64,000 nt of DNA from JBBIIC01 sp037446725 (GTDB lineage Bacteria; Actinomycetota; Coriobacteriia; Anaerosomatales; SLCP01): NCBI GenBank assembly GCA_037446725.1, contig JBBIIC010000004.1, positions 124,001-188,000 of the forward strand, read 5' to 3'. Under the pieces are notes generated by a model. The model saw only the letters and a program-made list of their open reading frames with translations. It did no database searches and was not told the DNA's origin. A program made the position numbers and the translations under genes. Shown piece by piece: positions 1 to 9,540 of the stretch (its first letter is position 1; each line of letters begins with the position of its first letter).

Positions 1-468
1 CTCCATGTCGGCATGGCCTTACTGCTGACGTCGGCCATCCTCACCGCGGCCGACTTACTCTCCCGCAAGTCGCTGCATGCCGCCGAGGCCCTCGGGTGGG
101 GCAAGGCCTTGCTCGTCGGCGTCGCGCAGGGAGTGGCGATCATGCCCGGCATCTCCCGCTCGGGGGCCACGATGTCGATGGGGCTGGGCGTGGGTCTCGA
201 CCGCGCACAGGCCGCCCGGTTCTCCTTCCTGCTCTCGGGGCCCACCATCCTGCTCGCGGGCCTCAAGCAAGGGCTAGACGTCATCCAGGGGGACGCCGTG
301 CTCCCCGGGCTGTTGGCGACACTTGGGGGATTCGCCGCCGCGGCTGTCACCGGCTATCTCGCCATCGCGTTCATCATGGAATACCTGCGGCGCCACTCGT
401 TCGCCGTCTTCGCCGCGTACACGGCCGTCCTGGGCGTTTCCGTGATAGCCTGGCAGTTGACGGGCTGA
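1..468 (+). CDS. uppP: Undecaprenyl-diphosphatase, C-terminal part (cut by window start)
   Basis: Integral membrane enzyme that dephosphorylates undecaprenyl diphosphate so the lipid carrier of peptidoglycan synthesis can be reused. The visible part is about 155 residues of a family usually near 270. It contains the second signature motif PGISRSGATM followed by hydrophobic helices typical of the BacA/UppP fold. The frame is open to base 1, so the true start and the first catalytic motif lie upstream. ftsK follows after 19 bases in the same direction, giving a cell-envelope/division context. Confidence 0.93.
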   Translation, partial: LHVGMALLLTSAILTAADLLSRKSLHAAEALGWGKALLVGVAQGVAIMPGISRSGATMSMGLGVGLDRAQAARFSFLLSGPTILLAGLKQGLDVIQGDAVLPGLLATLGGFAAAAVTGYLAIAFIMEYLRRHSFAVFAAYTAVLGVSVIAWQLTG

Positions 469-487
469 CGGAGAGGGAGCCCCGTTC

Positions 488-2743
488 ATGGCAGCCACCA
501 AGAAGACCGCGCGGACGACCACCACGAGATCCTCCTCCCGGAGTGGCCCCAGCGCATCCAGCTCCGGGCCCCGCGCCAGGCGTGAGGTGCTTGACGCGCA
601 GTCCCGCAACGACATCTACGGCATCCTGCTCGTTGCCGGCGCGGTCGCACTGAGCATCGCTCTGCTCTCCGCCCGCACCGGGATGCTCGGCGGGGCGCTG
701 GCGACGGTGTTCCGCCTGCTCTTCGGACTGGGCGCCTTCGCCGTACCCCTACTCCTCCTACTGTGGGGCGTCACCTTCTTCGTACGCGCGTTCGACATCA
801 GCGAGGCACGGATGGGCCTCGGACTCGGCGCGATGTTGCTCGCCCTCATCGGTATGCTCGCGCTCTACGCGCCCGAGGCAACTCAGTGGCAAGCCGAGGT
901 CCTGCAGACACGCGGCGGCTACATCGGTGCCGCCCTGGCATGGCTGTTCCGCTCGCTGTTCGGCGTCACGATCGGCTACGTGCTGCTCGCCGCGCTCATG
1001 CTAGTCGGGCTTGTTTTTGCCGGCCTGTCGATATCGGGCATCGTCGCGTGGGCTGGCGAGCGATTCGGCAGCGGGCCGAGAACGGATGCAGAGACCCTGC
1101 CGCGCGCACGCGAGCGCACACCACGAACCGTACCGCTGGCCGACCTCGAAGAGCCTGCCCCCAGGCCGGCGCGCCGCGACCAACGCGAGGCTCGCGCCGC
1201 AGACGAGGACCTCGAGATGCGCAAGAAGACCGAGCCGGCGCCCCGCGCCACGGCCCCCAAGGCGATGGAGGGCTTCGAGCTCCCGAAGCCGACGCTGCTC
1301 ATCCGCAGCTCCGAGTCCGAGTCGAAGCACCGGGCGAGCGAACGTGAACTGACGTCGACCGCGCGCGTGATCGAGGAGACGCTGGCAACGTTCGACGTTC
1401 CGGCGACCGTCGTCGGCTGGATCCCCGGCCCGACCGTCACCATGTACGAGATCGAGCTCCCGAAGGGCATCAAGGTGAGCAGCATCACCCGGCTTGCCGA
1501 CGACCTCGCGCTTGCGCTCGCTGCCGCAACGGTGCGCATCCTCGCTCCGATCCCCGGCAAGTCCCTCGTCGGCATCGAGGTGCCCAACGAGCGGCGTACC
1601 ACCGTCACGCTCGGCGACGTGCTGGCCACGCCGGTGGTCGCCACCGGCGGGCCGCTCCTCCTCGGCATCGGCAAGGACGTCGCCGGCGACAGTATAGTGG
1701 CCGACCTCGCCGCGATGCCGCACCTGCTCATCGCCGGGTCGACCGGCACCGGCAAGTCGGTGTGCATCAATGCGCTGCTCACGACGATACTCATGCGGGC
1801 CACACCGGCAGAGGTGCGCCTCATCCTCATCGATCCGAAGCGTATCGAGCTGTCGCTCTACAACGGGGTGCCGCACCTGTACGTACCGGTCGTCACCGAA
1901 CCGAAAGAGGCGGCGAGCGCGCTCGCGTGGGCGGTCTCCGAGATGGAGGCCCGGCTCAAGCGCCTGCAGAAGGCCGGCGCGCGCAACATCGGCACGTACA
2001 ACGCGCTCGTCCAGGACGGCAAGGCCCCCGAGGGCGCCGAGGAGATGCCATACCTCATGATCGTCATCGACGAGCTTGCCGACCTCATGATGGTCGCCGC
2101 TAAAGAGGTCGAGGACTCGATCTGCCGCATCGCGCAGCTGGCACGAGCCGCCGGCATCCACCTCGTGGTTGCCACCCAGCGCCCGTCGACCGACATCATC
2201 ACCGGTCTGATCAAGACGAACATCACCAACCGGATCGCGTTCGCGGTGGGATCGAGCATCGACTCCCGGGTCATCCTCGACCAGCCCGGCGCCGAGAAGC
2301 TCATCGGCGAGGGCGACATGCTGTTCTCCACGCCGCAGCTCCACAAGCCCAAGCGTATCCAGGGCGCCTACGTGACCGAGGCAGAGATCGGACTCGTGGT
2401 CGAGCACCTGAAGGCACAGGCCGAGCCCGACTACCACGAGGAGATCCTGCATCTGAAGGTCGCCGCCGTCGGCGGGGGGGTGGACAGCGGCGAGGAGGAC
2501 GACCCGCTGCTGTGGGAGGCCGCGGACATCGTCGTGACCTCGGGGCTCGGATCGACCTCCATGCTTCAGCGACGCCTCAAGGTCGGCTACGCCCGCGCCG
2601 GACGCATCATGGACATGCTCGAGTCGAAGGGGATCGTCGGCCCGCCTGACGGCTCGAAACCGAGAGACGTCGTCGTCGACGTGGAGGAGCTCGAGGCGCT
2701 CAAGGCATTCGAACGGGCGGACGACGCGACGGCGGAGGGGTAG
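488..2743 (+). CDS. ftsK: FtsK/SpoIIIE-family DNA translocase
   Basis: Septum-anchored hexameric motor that pumps chromosomal DNA during division. The 751-residue protein has about four N-terminal membrane helices (residues ~40-190), a charged linker, and a RecA-like motor with Walker A GSTGTGKS near residue 418 and a Walker B-type segment ending VIDEL. The C-terminal winged-helix gamma domain (from LLWEAADIVV to the end) recognises polar DNA sequences. The ATG at 488 has a purine-rich GAGAGGGAG just upstream. The length fits SpoIIIE/FtsK without the very long linker of E. coli FtsK. The next gene starts 4 bases after the stop. Confidence 0.96.
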   Translation: MAATKKTARTTTTRSSSRSGPSASSSGPRARREVLDAQSRNDIYGILLVAGAVALSIALLSARTGMLGGALATVFRLLFGLGAFAVPLLLLLWGVTFFVRAFDISEARMGLGLGAMLLALIGMLALYAPEATQWQAEVLQTRGGYIGAALAWLFRSLFGVTIGYVLLAALMLVGLVFAGLSISGIVAWAGERFGSGPRTDAETLPRARERTPRTVPLADLEEPAPRPARRDQREARAADEDLEMRKKTEPAPRATAPKAMEGFELPKPTLLIRSSESESKHRASERELTSTARVIEETLATFDVPATVVGWIPGPTVTMYEIELPKGIKVSSITRLADDLALALAAATVRILAPIPGKSLVGIEVPNERRTTVTLGDVLATPVVATGGPLLLGIGKDVAGDSIVADLAAMPHLLIAGSTGTGKSVCINALLTTILMRATPAEVRLILIDPKRIELSLYNGVPHLYVPVVTEPKEAASALAWAVSEMEARLKRLQKAGARNIGTYNALVQDGKAPEGAEEMPYLMIVIDELADLMMVAAKEVEDSICRIAQLARAAGIHLVVATQRPSTDIITGLIKTNITNRIAFAVGSSIDSRVILDQPGAEKLIGEGDMLFSTPQLHKPKRIQGAYVTEAEIGLVVEHLKAQAEPDYHEEILHLKVAAVGGGVDSGEEDDPLLWEAADIVVTSGLGSTSMLQRRLKVGYARAGRIMDMLESKGIVGPPDGSKPRDVVVDVEELEALKAFERADDATAEG

Positions 2744-2747
2744 GACC

Positions 2748-3506
2748 GTGAGCGAGAAGCTCGGACACATCCTGGAGAGCCGGCGTCGAACGCTCGGCCG
2801 GACGCTCGCTGAGGCGGAGGCGGACACCAAGATACGCGCGAGACTGCTCGCCGCGCTCGAGAAGGGTGAGTACGAGTCGCTTCCGAGCCCGGCCTACGTG
2901 CGCGGCTACATCATCTCTTACGCGAAGTTCCTCGGACTGGATTCCGCACCGCTCGTCGAACTCTACGAGAAGGAGACCGGGCACCTGCGTGCCGCCGAGC
3001 CCGTTCGCCTGCCCGAGCAGGTCGTTGCGTCCCGCGGGCACGGCCAGCACCTCCCTCTTCGTACGGCACTCATCGTGCTCGCACTCCTCATCACCCTCGG
3101 CGGCGTCATCTGGGCCGTTTCTGCGGTGCTGAGCGGCCCGGAGGACCCGCCCCCCATCCCCACAGTGCCCGAAGCCACGTCCACGCCCGAGCCGGGCGAA
3201 GAGACGTCCGTACCCGGGGAGACCGAGGAGCCGGGTGCGGCGGAAGAGGAGCCCGCCACCGCGAAGCCCTTCACCCTCAGGGTCAGCATCGCCCGCGACA
3301 GCGCCTCGTGGCTCCGCGTGACAGTTGACGGGCTGGTCGCCTACGAAGGCACCATGGCCGGCGGTCAGACAGACGAATGGGAGGTGACCGAGGAGGCATC
3401 CGTAAGAATCGGCAGGCCCACGGCGGTCACCGTGTATCGTGACGACGTAGAGCAAGACATCCCGGAGGGCGACCCGCCCACTCTGGTTCTGTCCGCAACT
3501 CAGTAG
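2748..3506 (+). CDS. RodZ-like helix-turn-helix membrane protein
   Basis: A 252-residue protein with an N-terminal Xre-like HTH (HTH_25, residues ~5-70), a Lys/Arg-rich segment, one membrane helix (about 103-126), a Pro/Glu/Thr linker and a C-terminal beta-rich DUF4115 domain. This is the architecture of RodZ, which links the MreB cytoskeleton to the elongation machinery. No mreB is in the window, so a role in shape control is inferred from architecture only. GTG start 4 bases after ftsK, which implies cotranscription. Confidence 0.85.
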   Translation: MSEKLGHILESRRRTLGRTLAEAEADTKIRARLLAALEKGEYESLPSPAYVRGYIISYAKFLGLDSAPLVELYEKETGHLRAAEPVRLPEQVVASRGHGQHLPLRTALIVLALLITLGGVIWAVSAVLSGPEDPPPIPTVPEATSTPEPGEETSVPGETEEPGAAEEEPATAKPFTLRVSIARDSASWLRVTVDGLVAYEGTMAGGQTDEWEVTEEASVRIGRPTAVTVYRDDVEQDIPEGDPPTLVLSATQ

Positions 3507-3543
3507 CACCCGCTCGAGCGACCTTCGGAGGAGTGAACGGCAG

Positions 3544-4041
3544 ATGGCCAAGGAACAAAGCTTCGACGTAGTCTCGCAGGTGGACATGCAGGAGGTCGAC
3601 AACGCGGTCCAGCAGGCCTCCAAGGAGCTCAAACAACGCTACGACCTCAAGGACAGCGGCGCCACGCTCGCACTCGACAAGTCGGCGGCGACCGTGACGG
3701 TTGCCGCACCGACCGACTTCGTCGGCCGCCAGGTCATCGACGTGCTCGGCAGCAAACTCGTGCGCCGCGGGGTCGACCTCAAGGCGCTGGCCTGGGGGGT
3801 GCCGGAGTCGGCATCGGGCGGCAGCGTCCGGATCACCGCGAAGATCGTCAACGGTATCGAAGCCGATCTGGCGCGACGCATCAACAAGGACATTCGCGAC
3901 AGGAAACTCAAGGTCAAGGTGCAGATCGAAGGCGACAAACTGCGCGTGTTCAGTCCGAAGCGCGACGAGCTTCAGGACGTGATCACCTTCCTCAAGGAGC
4001 AGGATTACGGGATCCCGCTGCAGTACACGAACTACCGGTGA
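3544..4041 (+). CDS. yajQ: YajQ-family nucleotide-binding protein (UPF0234)
   Basis: A 165-residue protein, the usual family size, with the characteristic start (SFDVVSQVDMQEVDNA) and end (KEQDYGIPLQYTNYR). It has two ferredoxin-like halves. Family members bind nucleotides, and a Xanthomonas homologue is a c-di-GMP receptor; whether this one binds c-di-GMP cannot be told from sequence. Preceded by a GGAGG-type ribosome-binding site at about 3528. rimO begins 3 bases after its stop. Confidence 0.92.
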   Translation: MAKEQSFDVVSQVDMQEVDNAVQQASKELKQRYDLKDSGATLALDKSAATVTVAAPTDFVGRQVIDVLGSKLVRRGVDLKALAWGVPESASGGSVRITAKIVNGIEADLARRINKDIRDRKLKVKVQIEGDKLRVFSPKRDELQDVITFLKEQDYGIPLQYTNYR

Positions 4042-4044
4042 CGC

Positions 4045-5340
4045 ATGGCCCCTCTTCCCGCTGTCGCCTTCCTGACGCTCGGATGCCCGAAGAACGAGGT
4101 CGACTCGGACAAGATGCGCGCGTCCGTGGTCGGGTCTGATTACCGGATTACCGACGACCTCGAGAACGCCAACGTCATCGTGCTGAACACCTGCGGGTTC
4201 ATCACCGATGCGGTCGAGGAATCGGTGTCGACCGCGCTCGATCTTGCCGACTGGCGCGACGCGAAGCCCGGGCGGTTCCTCGTCGTGGCCGGCTGCATGG
4301 TGTCGCGCTACGGGGATGCGCTCGCCGAGGCGATGCCCGAAGCCGACGCGTTCCTGCTCGTCGCCGACGAGGCCGCACTGCTCTCTGTCGTCGAGCGTCT
4401 CACTGGTGCCGCTCCTGGAGCTTCACGCGGACCGTCGCGGACGGGAGGAGCCGTTACCGAGTACCTGCAGATCGCGGACGGTTGCTTCCGGACGTGCGCC
4501 TACTGCACCATCCCGGCGATCCGGGGGCCGTATCGCAGCCGCCCGCTCGAGGAACTGACCGCCGAGGCGTCGTTTCTGGTGAGCCGGGGTGCGAGGGAAC
4601 TCGTGCTCATCGGGCAGGACACCTCCTCGTGGGGCCGCGACCTTCCCGGCACAGCCGACATTGCCGACGTGATCAGCGCGGTGTCCGCGACTCCCGGGCT
4701 CGACTGGCTGCGGCTCATGTACGTCCAACCCGACACCGTGACGCCCCGGCTGGTCGAGACCATGGCATCCACCGGTACCGTCCGCCACTACCTCGACATG
4801 CCGCTCCAACACACCTCGCCGAAGGTACTGAGGGCGATGCACAGAAGCGGCTCGGGCGGCTCCTTCCTCGAGCTCATCGGACAGCTGCGCGACGCCATGC
4901 CCGACATCGTGCTTCGCTCCACATTCATAGCCGGATTCCCGGGTGAGACCGAGGGCGAACTCGACGAGCTTCTGGGATTCATCGAAGTGGCGAGCCTCGA
5001 CTACGCCGGAGTGTTCCCGTTCTCGCCCGAAGAGGGGACGCCCGCGGCCGGGCTTCCCGGCCAGCTCCCGGACGAGGAGCGTCTCGAGCGGGCCAACAGG
5101 GTGCGCGAAGCCGCGGATGAGATCAGCACCGCACGCGCCGCGCGCCGGGTGGGTTCGGTCCTCGAGGTGCTGTCCGAGGGGCCCGATGTCGAGGGGTTCC
5201 CGATCGGCAGGTGGAGCGGTCAGGCGCCCGAGGTCGACGGGTATGTCATTCTCGACCGCGAGATCGAGGCCGGACGACTCGTGAGGGTGCGCATCGATGC
5301 CTCCTACGGATACGACCTCGAAGGTGAGGTGCTTGAGTGA
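4045..5340 (+). CDS. rimO: Ribosomal protein S12 methylthiotransferase RimO
   Basis: Radical-SAM methylthiotransferase that modifies an aspartate of ribosomal protein S12. The 431 residues comprise the N-terminal UPF0004 domain (LTLGCPKNEVDSDKM), the radical-SAM CxxxCxxC at C147/C151/C154 (CFRTCAYC) and a C-terminal TRAM domain. LGCPKNEVDS and CAYCTIPAIRG separate RimO from MiaB, which is encoded separately at 13917. The last bases overlap the GTG start of pgsA. Confidence 0.95.
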   Translation: MAPLPAVAFLTLGCPKNEVDSDKMRASVVGSDYRITDDLENANVIVLNTCGFITDAVEESVSTALDLADWRDAKPGRFLVVAGCMVSRYGDALAEAMPEADAFLLVADEAALLSVVERLTGAAPGASRGPSRTGGAVTEYLQIADGCFRTCAYCTIPAIRGPYRSRPLEELTAEASFLVSRGARELVLIGQDTSSWGRDLPGTADIADVISAVSATPGLDWLRLMYVQPDTVTPRLVETMASTGTVRHYLDMPLQHTSPKVLRAMHRSGSGGSFLELIGQLRDAMPDIVLRSTFIAGFPGETEGELDELLGFIEVASLDYAGVFPFSPEEGTPAAGLPGQLPDEERLERANRVREAADEISTARAARRVGSVLEVLSEGPDVEGFPIGRWSGQAPEVDGYVILDREIEAGRLVRVRIDASYGYDLEGEVLE

Positions 5341-5945
5341 AGCTCCGGATGAACTGGGCGAACCGCGTGACCGTCTTGCGCATGGTCTTCATACCGGTCT
5401 TCGTGGTCACATTGCTCGCGAATATGCCCGACTGGGGACCCGTCTGGGCGGCCGGCCTGTTCACCCTGCTCGCCGTGACCGACGGGGTGGACGGCTACCT
5501 CGCACGGTCGCGCAACGAGGTGACCACCTTCGGCAAGTTCCTCGACCCGCTTGCCGACAAGCTGCTCGTGACCGCCGCGCTGGTCGCACTGGTCGACCTG
5601 GGGTCACTGGCGGCATGGATCGCGCTCGTGATCATCAGCCGTGAGTTCATCGTTTCGGGTCTGAGGATGGTCGCCGTGGCGGAGGGCAAGGTCATCGCAG
5701 CGTCGAACTACGGCAAGGTCAAGACGGTCTTTCAGATCCTCGCGATCATCGGGTTCATCATCAAGGACTCGGAACCGCTCGTTCGCATCCTGGGCGCGCA
5801 GGGTGCCGAGCTCTTCGCATCGACCGCGTGGCTGCTCATGGGAATCGCCATCGCGCTCACCATCGTCTCGATGATCGACTACTTCTACCACGCGCGTGAC
5901 GTGATCAGCGGCCCGTGGGAGACCGCGGGGGGGACTGACCCGTGA
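5337..5945 (+). CDS. pgsA: CDP-diacylglycerol--glycerol-3-phosphate 3-phosphatidyltransferase
   Basis: Membrane enzyme making phosphatidylglycerol phosphate. The 202 residues carry the CDP-alcohol transferase signature D-x2-DG-x2-AR-x8-G-x3-D-x3-D (from DGVDGYLAR to FLDPLADK), plus several membrane helices. The GTG start lies inside the rimO stop region; an in-frame ATG at 5349 is a possible alternative. The stop overlaps the cinA start (GTGA), so rimO-pgsA-cinA-thpR look translationally coupled. A second, more divergent CDP-alcohol transferase lies at 54029-54652 on the other strand. Confidence 0.93.
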   Translation: MKLRMNWANRVTVLRMVFIPVFVVTLLANMPDWGPVWAAGLFTLLAVTDGVDGYLARSRNEVTTFGKFLDPLADKLLVTAALVALVDLGSLAAWIALVIISREFIVSGLRMVAVAEGKVIAASNYGKVKTVFQILAIIGFIIKDSEPLVRILGAQGAELFASTAWLLMGIAIALTIVSMIDYFYHARDVISGPWETAGGTDP

Positions 5946-7198
5946 GACGCCGTGAGCAGCACACGCGTCAGCCGGCAGCGATTGTCGCGGTCGGGACCGA
6001 ACTGGTCGCCGGGCTGCGCGCCGACACCAACGGCGAGGAGATCGCGCGCGCGCTCGTCACCTGCGGCTACGAGGTCGTAATGCGTGAGGTGCTGCCCGAC
6101 CACCTCGAGCGGCTCTCTGGGCGACTCGCCGCTATCGCGAGCTCCGTCGAGCTCCTGGTCGTCACCGGCGGCCTCGGGCCCACCCACGACGACCTCACGC
6201 GAGAAGCGACCGCCCGCGCTCTCGGGATCGGGATCCGCCGCGACGAGACCATCGCCGCCCGGCTGCGACCGGTCGTCGAGCGGCACCGGGAGCCGGGCGC
6301 TGGGAGCCAGGTACTCCGCCAGGCCGACGTGTTGGAAGGGGCGCACGTCCTGCAACCCCGGACGGGGACGGCCCCCGGGCAGCTGATACCGACCGAGTGC
6401 GGACACCTCCTGCTGCTGCCAGGACCACCCCACGAGCTCAGGCCGATGCTCTCAGAAGCACTCTCCCTCCTGCCCACGGTGCCGGTCGCGGCGCCACGCA
6501 TCCTGGGATGCGTGGACGTACCGGAATCCGACGTTCAAATCGCCGCGCAGCGGGTGCTGGCCTCGCACCCCGGCATCGGGCTCGCGGTCCTCGCGCGTCC
6601 CTCGGTGATCGAGGTCGTCCTCTTCGACGAGGGAGGCGGCGCTGAGGCGCTCGACGAGGCGGCATCGCAGGTCGGAGAGGCTCTCGGCGAAGGATGCTTC
6701 GCCGATGACGGCGCGACGCTGGCACAAACAGTCGTACGCTCCGCAACCGAACGCGAGCTCAGCCTCGCACTGGCTGAGTCGTGCACCGGCGGCATGATCG
6801 CCGCCGAACTCACCGGTGTCCCCGGTGCCTCGGCCGTGTTCCGCGGTTCGGCCGTGACCTACGCCGACAACGCGAAGACGGACATGCTCGGCGTCGATCC
6901 ACAGACCATAGAGACCCATGGAGCTGTGAGCGCCGAGACCGCGGCGGACATGGCCGCCGGCGTCCGTCGCCTGCTCGATGCCGACCTCGCGCTCGCGGTG
7001 ACGGGTATCGCAGGACCCGGCGGGGGAGACGCACGCAAGCCGGTGGGCACCGTCTGGTTCGCTGTGGATACCCGCGAACGGACGTCGGTGACTCATCGCG
7101 CCTTCGCGGGCGACCGAGCGGTCGTCCGGGCGAGAGCCACCGCGATCGGGCTGAATCTGCTGCGGCGGGAGATCGCGTCGCACGCAGGCAATGAGTGA
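5942..7198 (+). CDS. cinA: CinA-family protein (competence/damage-inducible, NMN amidase)
   Basis: A 418-residue two-domain CinA. The N-terminal MoCF-like COG1058 domain begins AAIVAVGTELVAGLRADTNG. The C-terminal domain (SLALAESCTGGMIAAELT to the end) is the nicotinamide-nucleotide deamidase, which recycles NMN to NaMN for NAD synthesis. In many firmicutes and actinobacteria cinA lies just upstream of recA; here only thpR intervenes. GTG start overlaps the pgsA stop. Confidence 0.94.
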   Translation: MRRREQHTRQPAAIVAVGTELVAGLRADTNGEEIARALVTCGYEVVMREVLPDHLERLSGRLAAIASSVELLVVTGGLGPTHDDLTREATARALGIGIRRDETIAARLRPVVERHREPGAGSQVLRQADVLEGAHVLQPRTGTAPGQLIPTECGHLLLLPGPPHELRPMLSEALSLLPTVPVAAPRILGCVDVPESDVQIAAQRVLASHPGIGLAVLARPSVIEVVLFDEGGGAEALDEAASQVGEALGEGCFADDGATLAQTVVRSATERELSLALAESCTGGMIAAELTGVPGASAVFRGSAVTYADNAKTDMLGVDPQTIETHGAVSAETAADMAAGVRRLLDADLALAVTGIAGPGGGDARKPVGTVWFAVDTRERTSVTHRAFAGDRAVVRARATAIGLNLLRREIASHAGNE

Positions 7199-7763
7199 GA
7201 TGCGTGCCTTCCTCGGGATCGACCTGGATGACGACGCGCGCGCCGTGGTCGCCGACTTCGCACAGGCCGCTCGCAGTGCCGTACCCGGCTGGATGGGCGA
7301 GAAGTGGGTCCCCCAGGAGAGCCTTCACCTGACCTTACGGTTCCTTGCGGACGTGGAGCGAGCGTTCATAGAAGAACTGCTCGGGGCACTCGCGCCGGCG
7401 CTCGAACGGCATGACCCCTTCGCGATCGCGCCACTCGTCCCGGTCGAGCCGGTTCCGGGCCCCCGTCGCGCCCGCATGCTCTGGACCCGCTACGACGACC
7501 CTGAAGGCCGCTGCGGCGCTCTGGCGGCCACGATCGACGATGTCCTTGCACCGCTCGGCGTGCCGCCCGAGACCCGCCCGTTCGTCCCTCACGTCACGCT
7601 CGCCCGGGCGCGCAGGCCACGCGTGTTCGCGCCACTCCCAGACCTTGCAGCGGGACCGGCCGCGTCGTTGTCAGTGCGCGAGGTTACCCTCTTCTCGAGC
7701 GTGTTGAACCGGTCAGGCCCTCGCTACGAGCGTCTCGACCGCATCCCGCTCGGAGTGCGTTGA
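7191..7763 (+). CDS. thpR: RNA 2',3'-cyclic phosphodiesterase (2'-5' RNA ligase family)
   Basis: A 190-residue member of the 2H phosphoesterase superfamily, with both HxT/Sx motifs: HLTLRF near residue 45 and HVTLAR near residue 128. Such enzymes open 2',3'-cyclic phosphates on RNA ends in vitro; the cellular role is not settled. The ATG overlaps the last 8 bases of cinA. The -35 box of the recA promoter overlaps its stop codon. Confidence 0.92.
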   Translation: MSEMRAFLGIDLDDDARAVVADFAQAARSAVPGWMGEKWVPQESLHLTLRFLADVERAFIEELLGALAPALERHDPFAIAPLVPVEPVPGPRRARMLWTRYDDPEGRCGALAATIDDVLAPLGVPPETRPFVPHVTLARARRPRVFAPLPDLAAGPAASLSVREVTLFSSVLNRSGPRYERLDRIPLGVR

Positions 7764-7788
7764 CATCGAACACGTGTTCGTGTACGTT
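7760..7788 (+). promoter_or_regulatory. recA promoter with embedded SOS (LexA) box
   Basis: TTGACA at 7760-7765 and TACGTT at 7783-7788 are spaced by 17 bases. Between them, at 7767-7780, sits the perfect 14-base palindrome CGAACACGTGTTCG, matching the gram-positive/actinobacterial LexA box CGAAC-N4-GTTCG. LexA bound there would block RNA polymerase directly. The predicted transcript start is near 7795, some 40 bases before the recA ATG. Confidence 0.88.
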
Positions 7789-7836
7789 CGTGGCGGCCCC
7801 GAGGGAGTCGCCGCTGAGAAGAAGGGGAGCGACCCG

Positions 7837-8883
7837 ATGGATTCCGAGAAGAACAAGGTCCTGGACGTCACCAAGGAGCAGATCGAGCGCAAGTTCGGCA
7901 AGGGCTCCCTGATGAAGCTCGGGGAACACGCTGCGATAACGCAGGTCGCCGCCATACCCACCGGCTCGCTCGCGCTCGACGCGGCACTCGGGATAGGCGG
8001 GGTTCCGCGCGGCAGGATCGTGGAGATCTTCGGACCAGAGTCGAGCGGCAAGACCACACTTGCGCTCCAGATCGTCGCCGAAGCGCAGGCCGCAGGCGGC
8101 ATCGCCGCGTTCATCGATGCGGAGCACGCTCTGGACCCGAGCTATGCCGCCCGGCTCGGCGTGGACATCGACGAGATCCTCATCTCGCAGCCCGACACCG
8201 GCGAGCAGGCACTCGAGATCGCGGACATGCTGGTACGCAGCGGCGCCATCGACGTCATCGTCATCGACTCGGTCGCTGCCCTCGTCCCGCGGGCCGAGAT
8301 CGAAGGCGAGATGGGCGACGCGTCGGTCGGCTTGCAGGCGCGCCTCATGAGCCAGGCGTTGCGCAAGCTCGCCGGCTCACTGAACCGCTCGAACACAACA
8401 TGCATCTTCATCAACCAGCTGCGTGAGAAGATCGGCGTCATGTTCGGCAGTCCGGAAACCACCACCGGCGGACGTGCGCTGAAGTTCTTCTCGACCGTCC
8501 GTATCGACGTGCGCAGGATCGACTCGATCAAGCAGGGCACCGAGATCGTCGGTAACCGCGTGCGCGCGAAGGTCGTCAAGAACAAGGTCGCCGCACCCTT
8601 CCGCCTCGCGGAGTTCGACATAATGTACGGCACCGGGATCTCCAAGGAGGGCAACCTCATCGACCTCGGCGTCGAAGAAGCCGTCGTGTCGAAGTCCGGT
8701 GCCTGGTACACGTACGGCGACGAGCGTCTCGGGCAGGGACGGGAGGCCGCCAAGGACTATCTGCGCGAGCACACCGCGCTTCGCAACGAAATCGAGCACA
8801 AGATCCGCGAGAACATCGGCCTGCCGGTCAACGGCTCCACCCCCGTGGCCGAACTCGTCTCCGAGGTAAGCGAGGAGAGCTAG
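7837..8883 (+). CDS. recA: Recombinase RecA
   Basis: Strand-exchange ATPase and LexA co-protease. The ATG at 7837, with GAAGGGGAG about 8 bases upstream, gives 348 residues starting MDSEKNKVLDVTKEQIERKF, the normal RecA length. An upstream in-frame GTG is excluded because it lies in the promoter region. Walker A GPESSGKT is near residue 67, with typical loop L2 and C-terminal acidic tail. recX follows after 6 bases, so both are probably SOS-controlled from the 7760 promoter. Confidence 0.98.
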   Translation: MDSEKNKVLDVTKEQIERKFGKGSLMKLGEHAAITQVAAIPTGSLALDAALGIGGVPRGRIVEIFGPESSGKTTLALQIVAEAQAAGGIAAFIDAEHALDPSYAARLGVDIDEILISQPDTGEQALEIADMLVRSGAIDVIVIDSVAALVPRAEIEGEMGDASVGLQARLMSQALRKLAGSLNRSNTTCIFINQLREKIGVMFGSPETTTGGRALKFFSTVRIDVRRIDSIKQGTEIVGNRVRAKVVKNKVAAPFRLAEFDIMYGTGISKEGNLIDLGVEEAVVSKSGAWYTYGDERLGQGREAAKDYLREHTALRNEIEHKIRENIGLPVNGSTPVAELVSEVSEES

Positions 8884-8889
8884 CACCCC

Positions 8890-9537
8890 GTGGACGGCGA
8901 CGCGCCGGGCATCGTCGAGCTCTCGAGCCCCCGCGGGCGAAGCCGCGTCCGTTCCGTCGCGCTCGACGGCATCGAGGTCCGCAGGACCAGCGTCGACGCC
9001 CTCAGGCTCGCCGGAGTGAGCGACGGGGACTCCATGTCCCGCGACGAACTCGGACGCCATCTCGACGAGTCGGAGTCGCGAGCGGCGATGAACCGCGCGC
9101 TGAGACTGCTCGGCCACCGGGAGCGGTCAGACGCCGAGCTTGGTGCCCGTCTGAGTGAGGACGGCTATCCGGTCCGCGTGATCGCCCAGGTGCTGTCCCG
9201 CCTGTCCGACTACGGCTACCTCGACGACGCGCGTTTCGCCGACGACTACGTCCGCTCGAAGAGGTCCGCGGGCTGGGGGAGGCGTCGGATCTCGAGAGGT
9301 CTCGCAGAAAAGGGGGTGGCCGAGGAAGTCGCCGCGGCCGCCCTCGAAACCTCTCTGCCGGAGTCCGACGAGTTCGAGCGAGCATGCGCCGTCGTCTCCG
9401 GAGTGGACGTCTCGACCCCCGCAGGCGCCGCCAGAGCGCTCAGGAGGCTCGTGGGCCGCGGTTTTGACTACGATGTCGCCCGCCGGGTCATCGACCGGCA
9501 GAGGAGCTGTGGCGACGGGTGCGCCGACGACCTGTGA
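8890..9537 (+). CDS. recX: RecX-family regulatory protein
   Basis: RecX binds the RecA filament and limits its activity. The 215 residues include three-helix RecX repeats, such as LGHRERSDAELGARL and GYLDDARFADDYVRSK. The first ~50 residues are less conserved. GTG start 6 bases after recA. The stop at 9537 is followed within 4 bases by a strong new promoter, so the recA-recX unit ends here. Confidence 0.9.
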   Translation: MDGDAPGIVELSSPRGRSRVRSVALDGIEVRRTSVDALRLAGVSDGDSMSRDELGRHLDESESRAAMNRALRLLGHRERSDAELGARLSEDGYPVRVIAQVLSRLSDYGYLDDARFADDYVRSKRSAGWGRRRISRGLAEKGVAEEVAAAALETSLPESDEFERACAVVSGVDVSTPAGAARALRRLVGRGFDYDVARRVIDRQRSCGDGCADDL

Positions 9538-9540
9538 ATC

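Noticed and set aside
1001..2830. A 609-codon minus-strand open frame opposite ftsK
   Set aside because: Antisense shadow of a high-GC gene; composition is His/Arg/Asp-rich with no recognisable domain, while ftsK is secure.
7774..7836. Longer N-terminus for RecA from an upstream GTG
   Set aside because: It would put coding sequence over the SOS box and -10 element; the ATG at 7837 matches the RecA family start.
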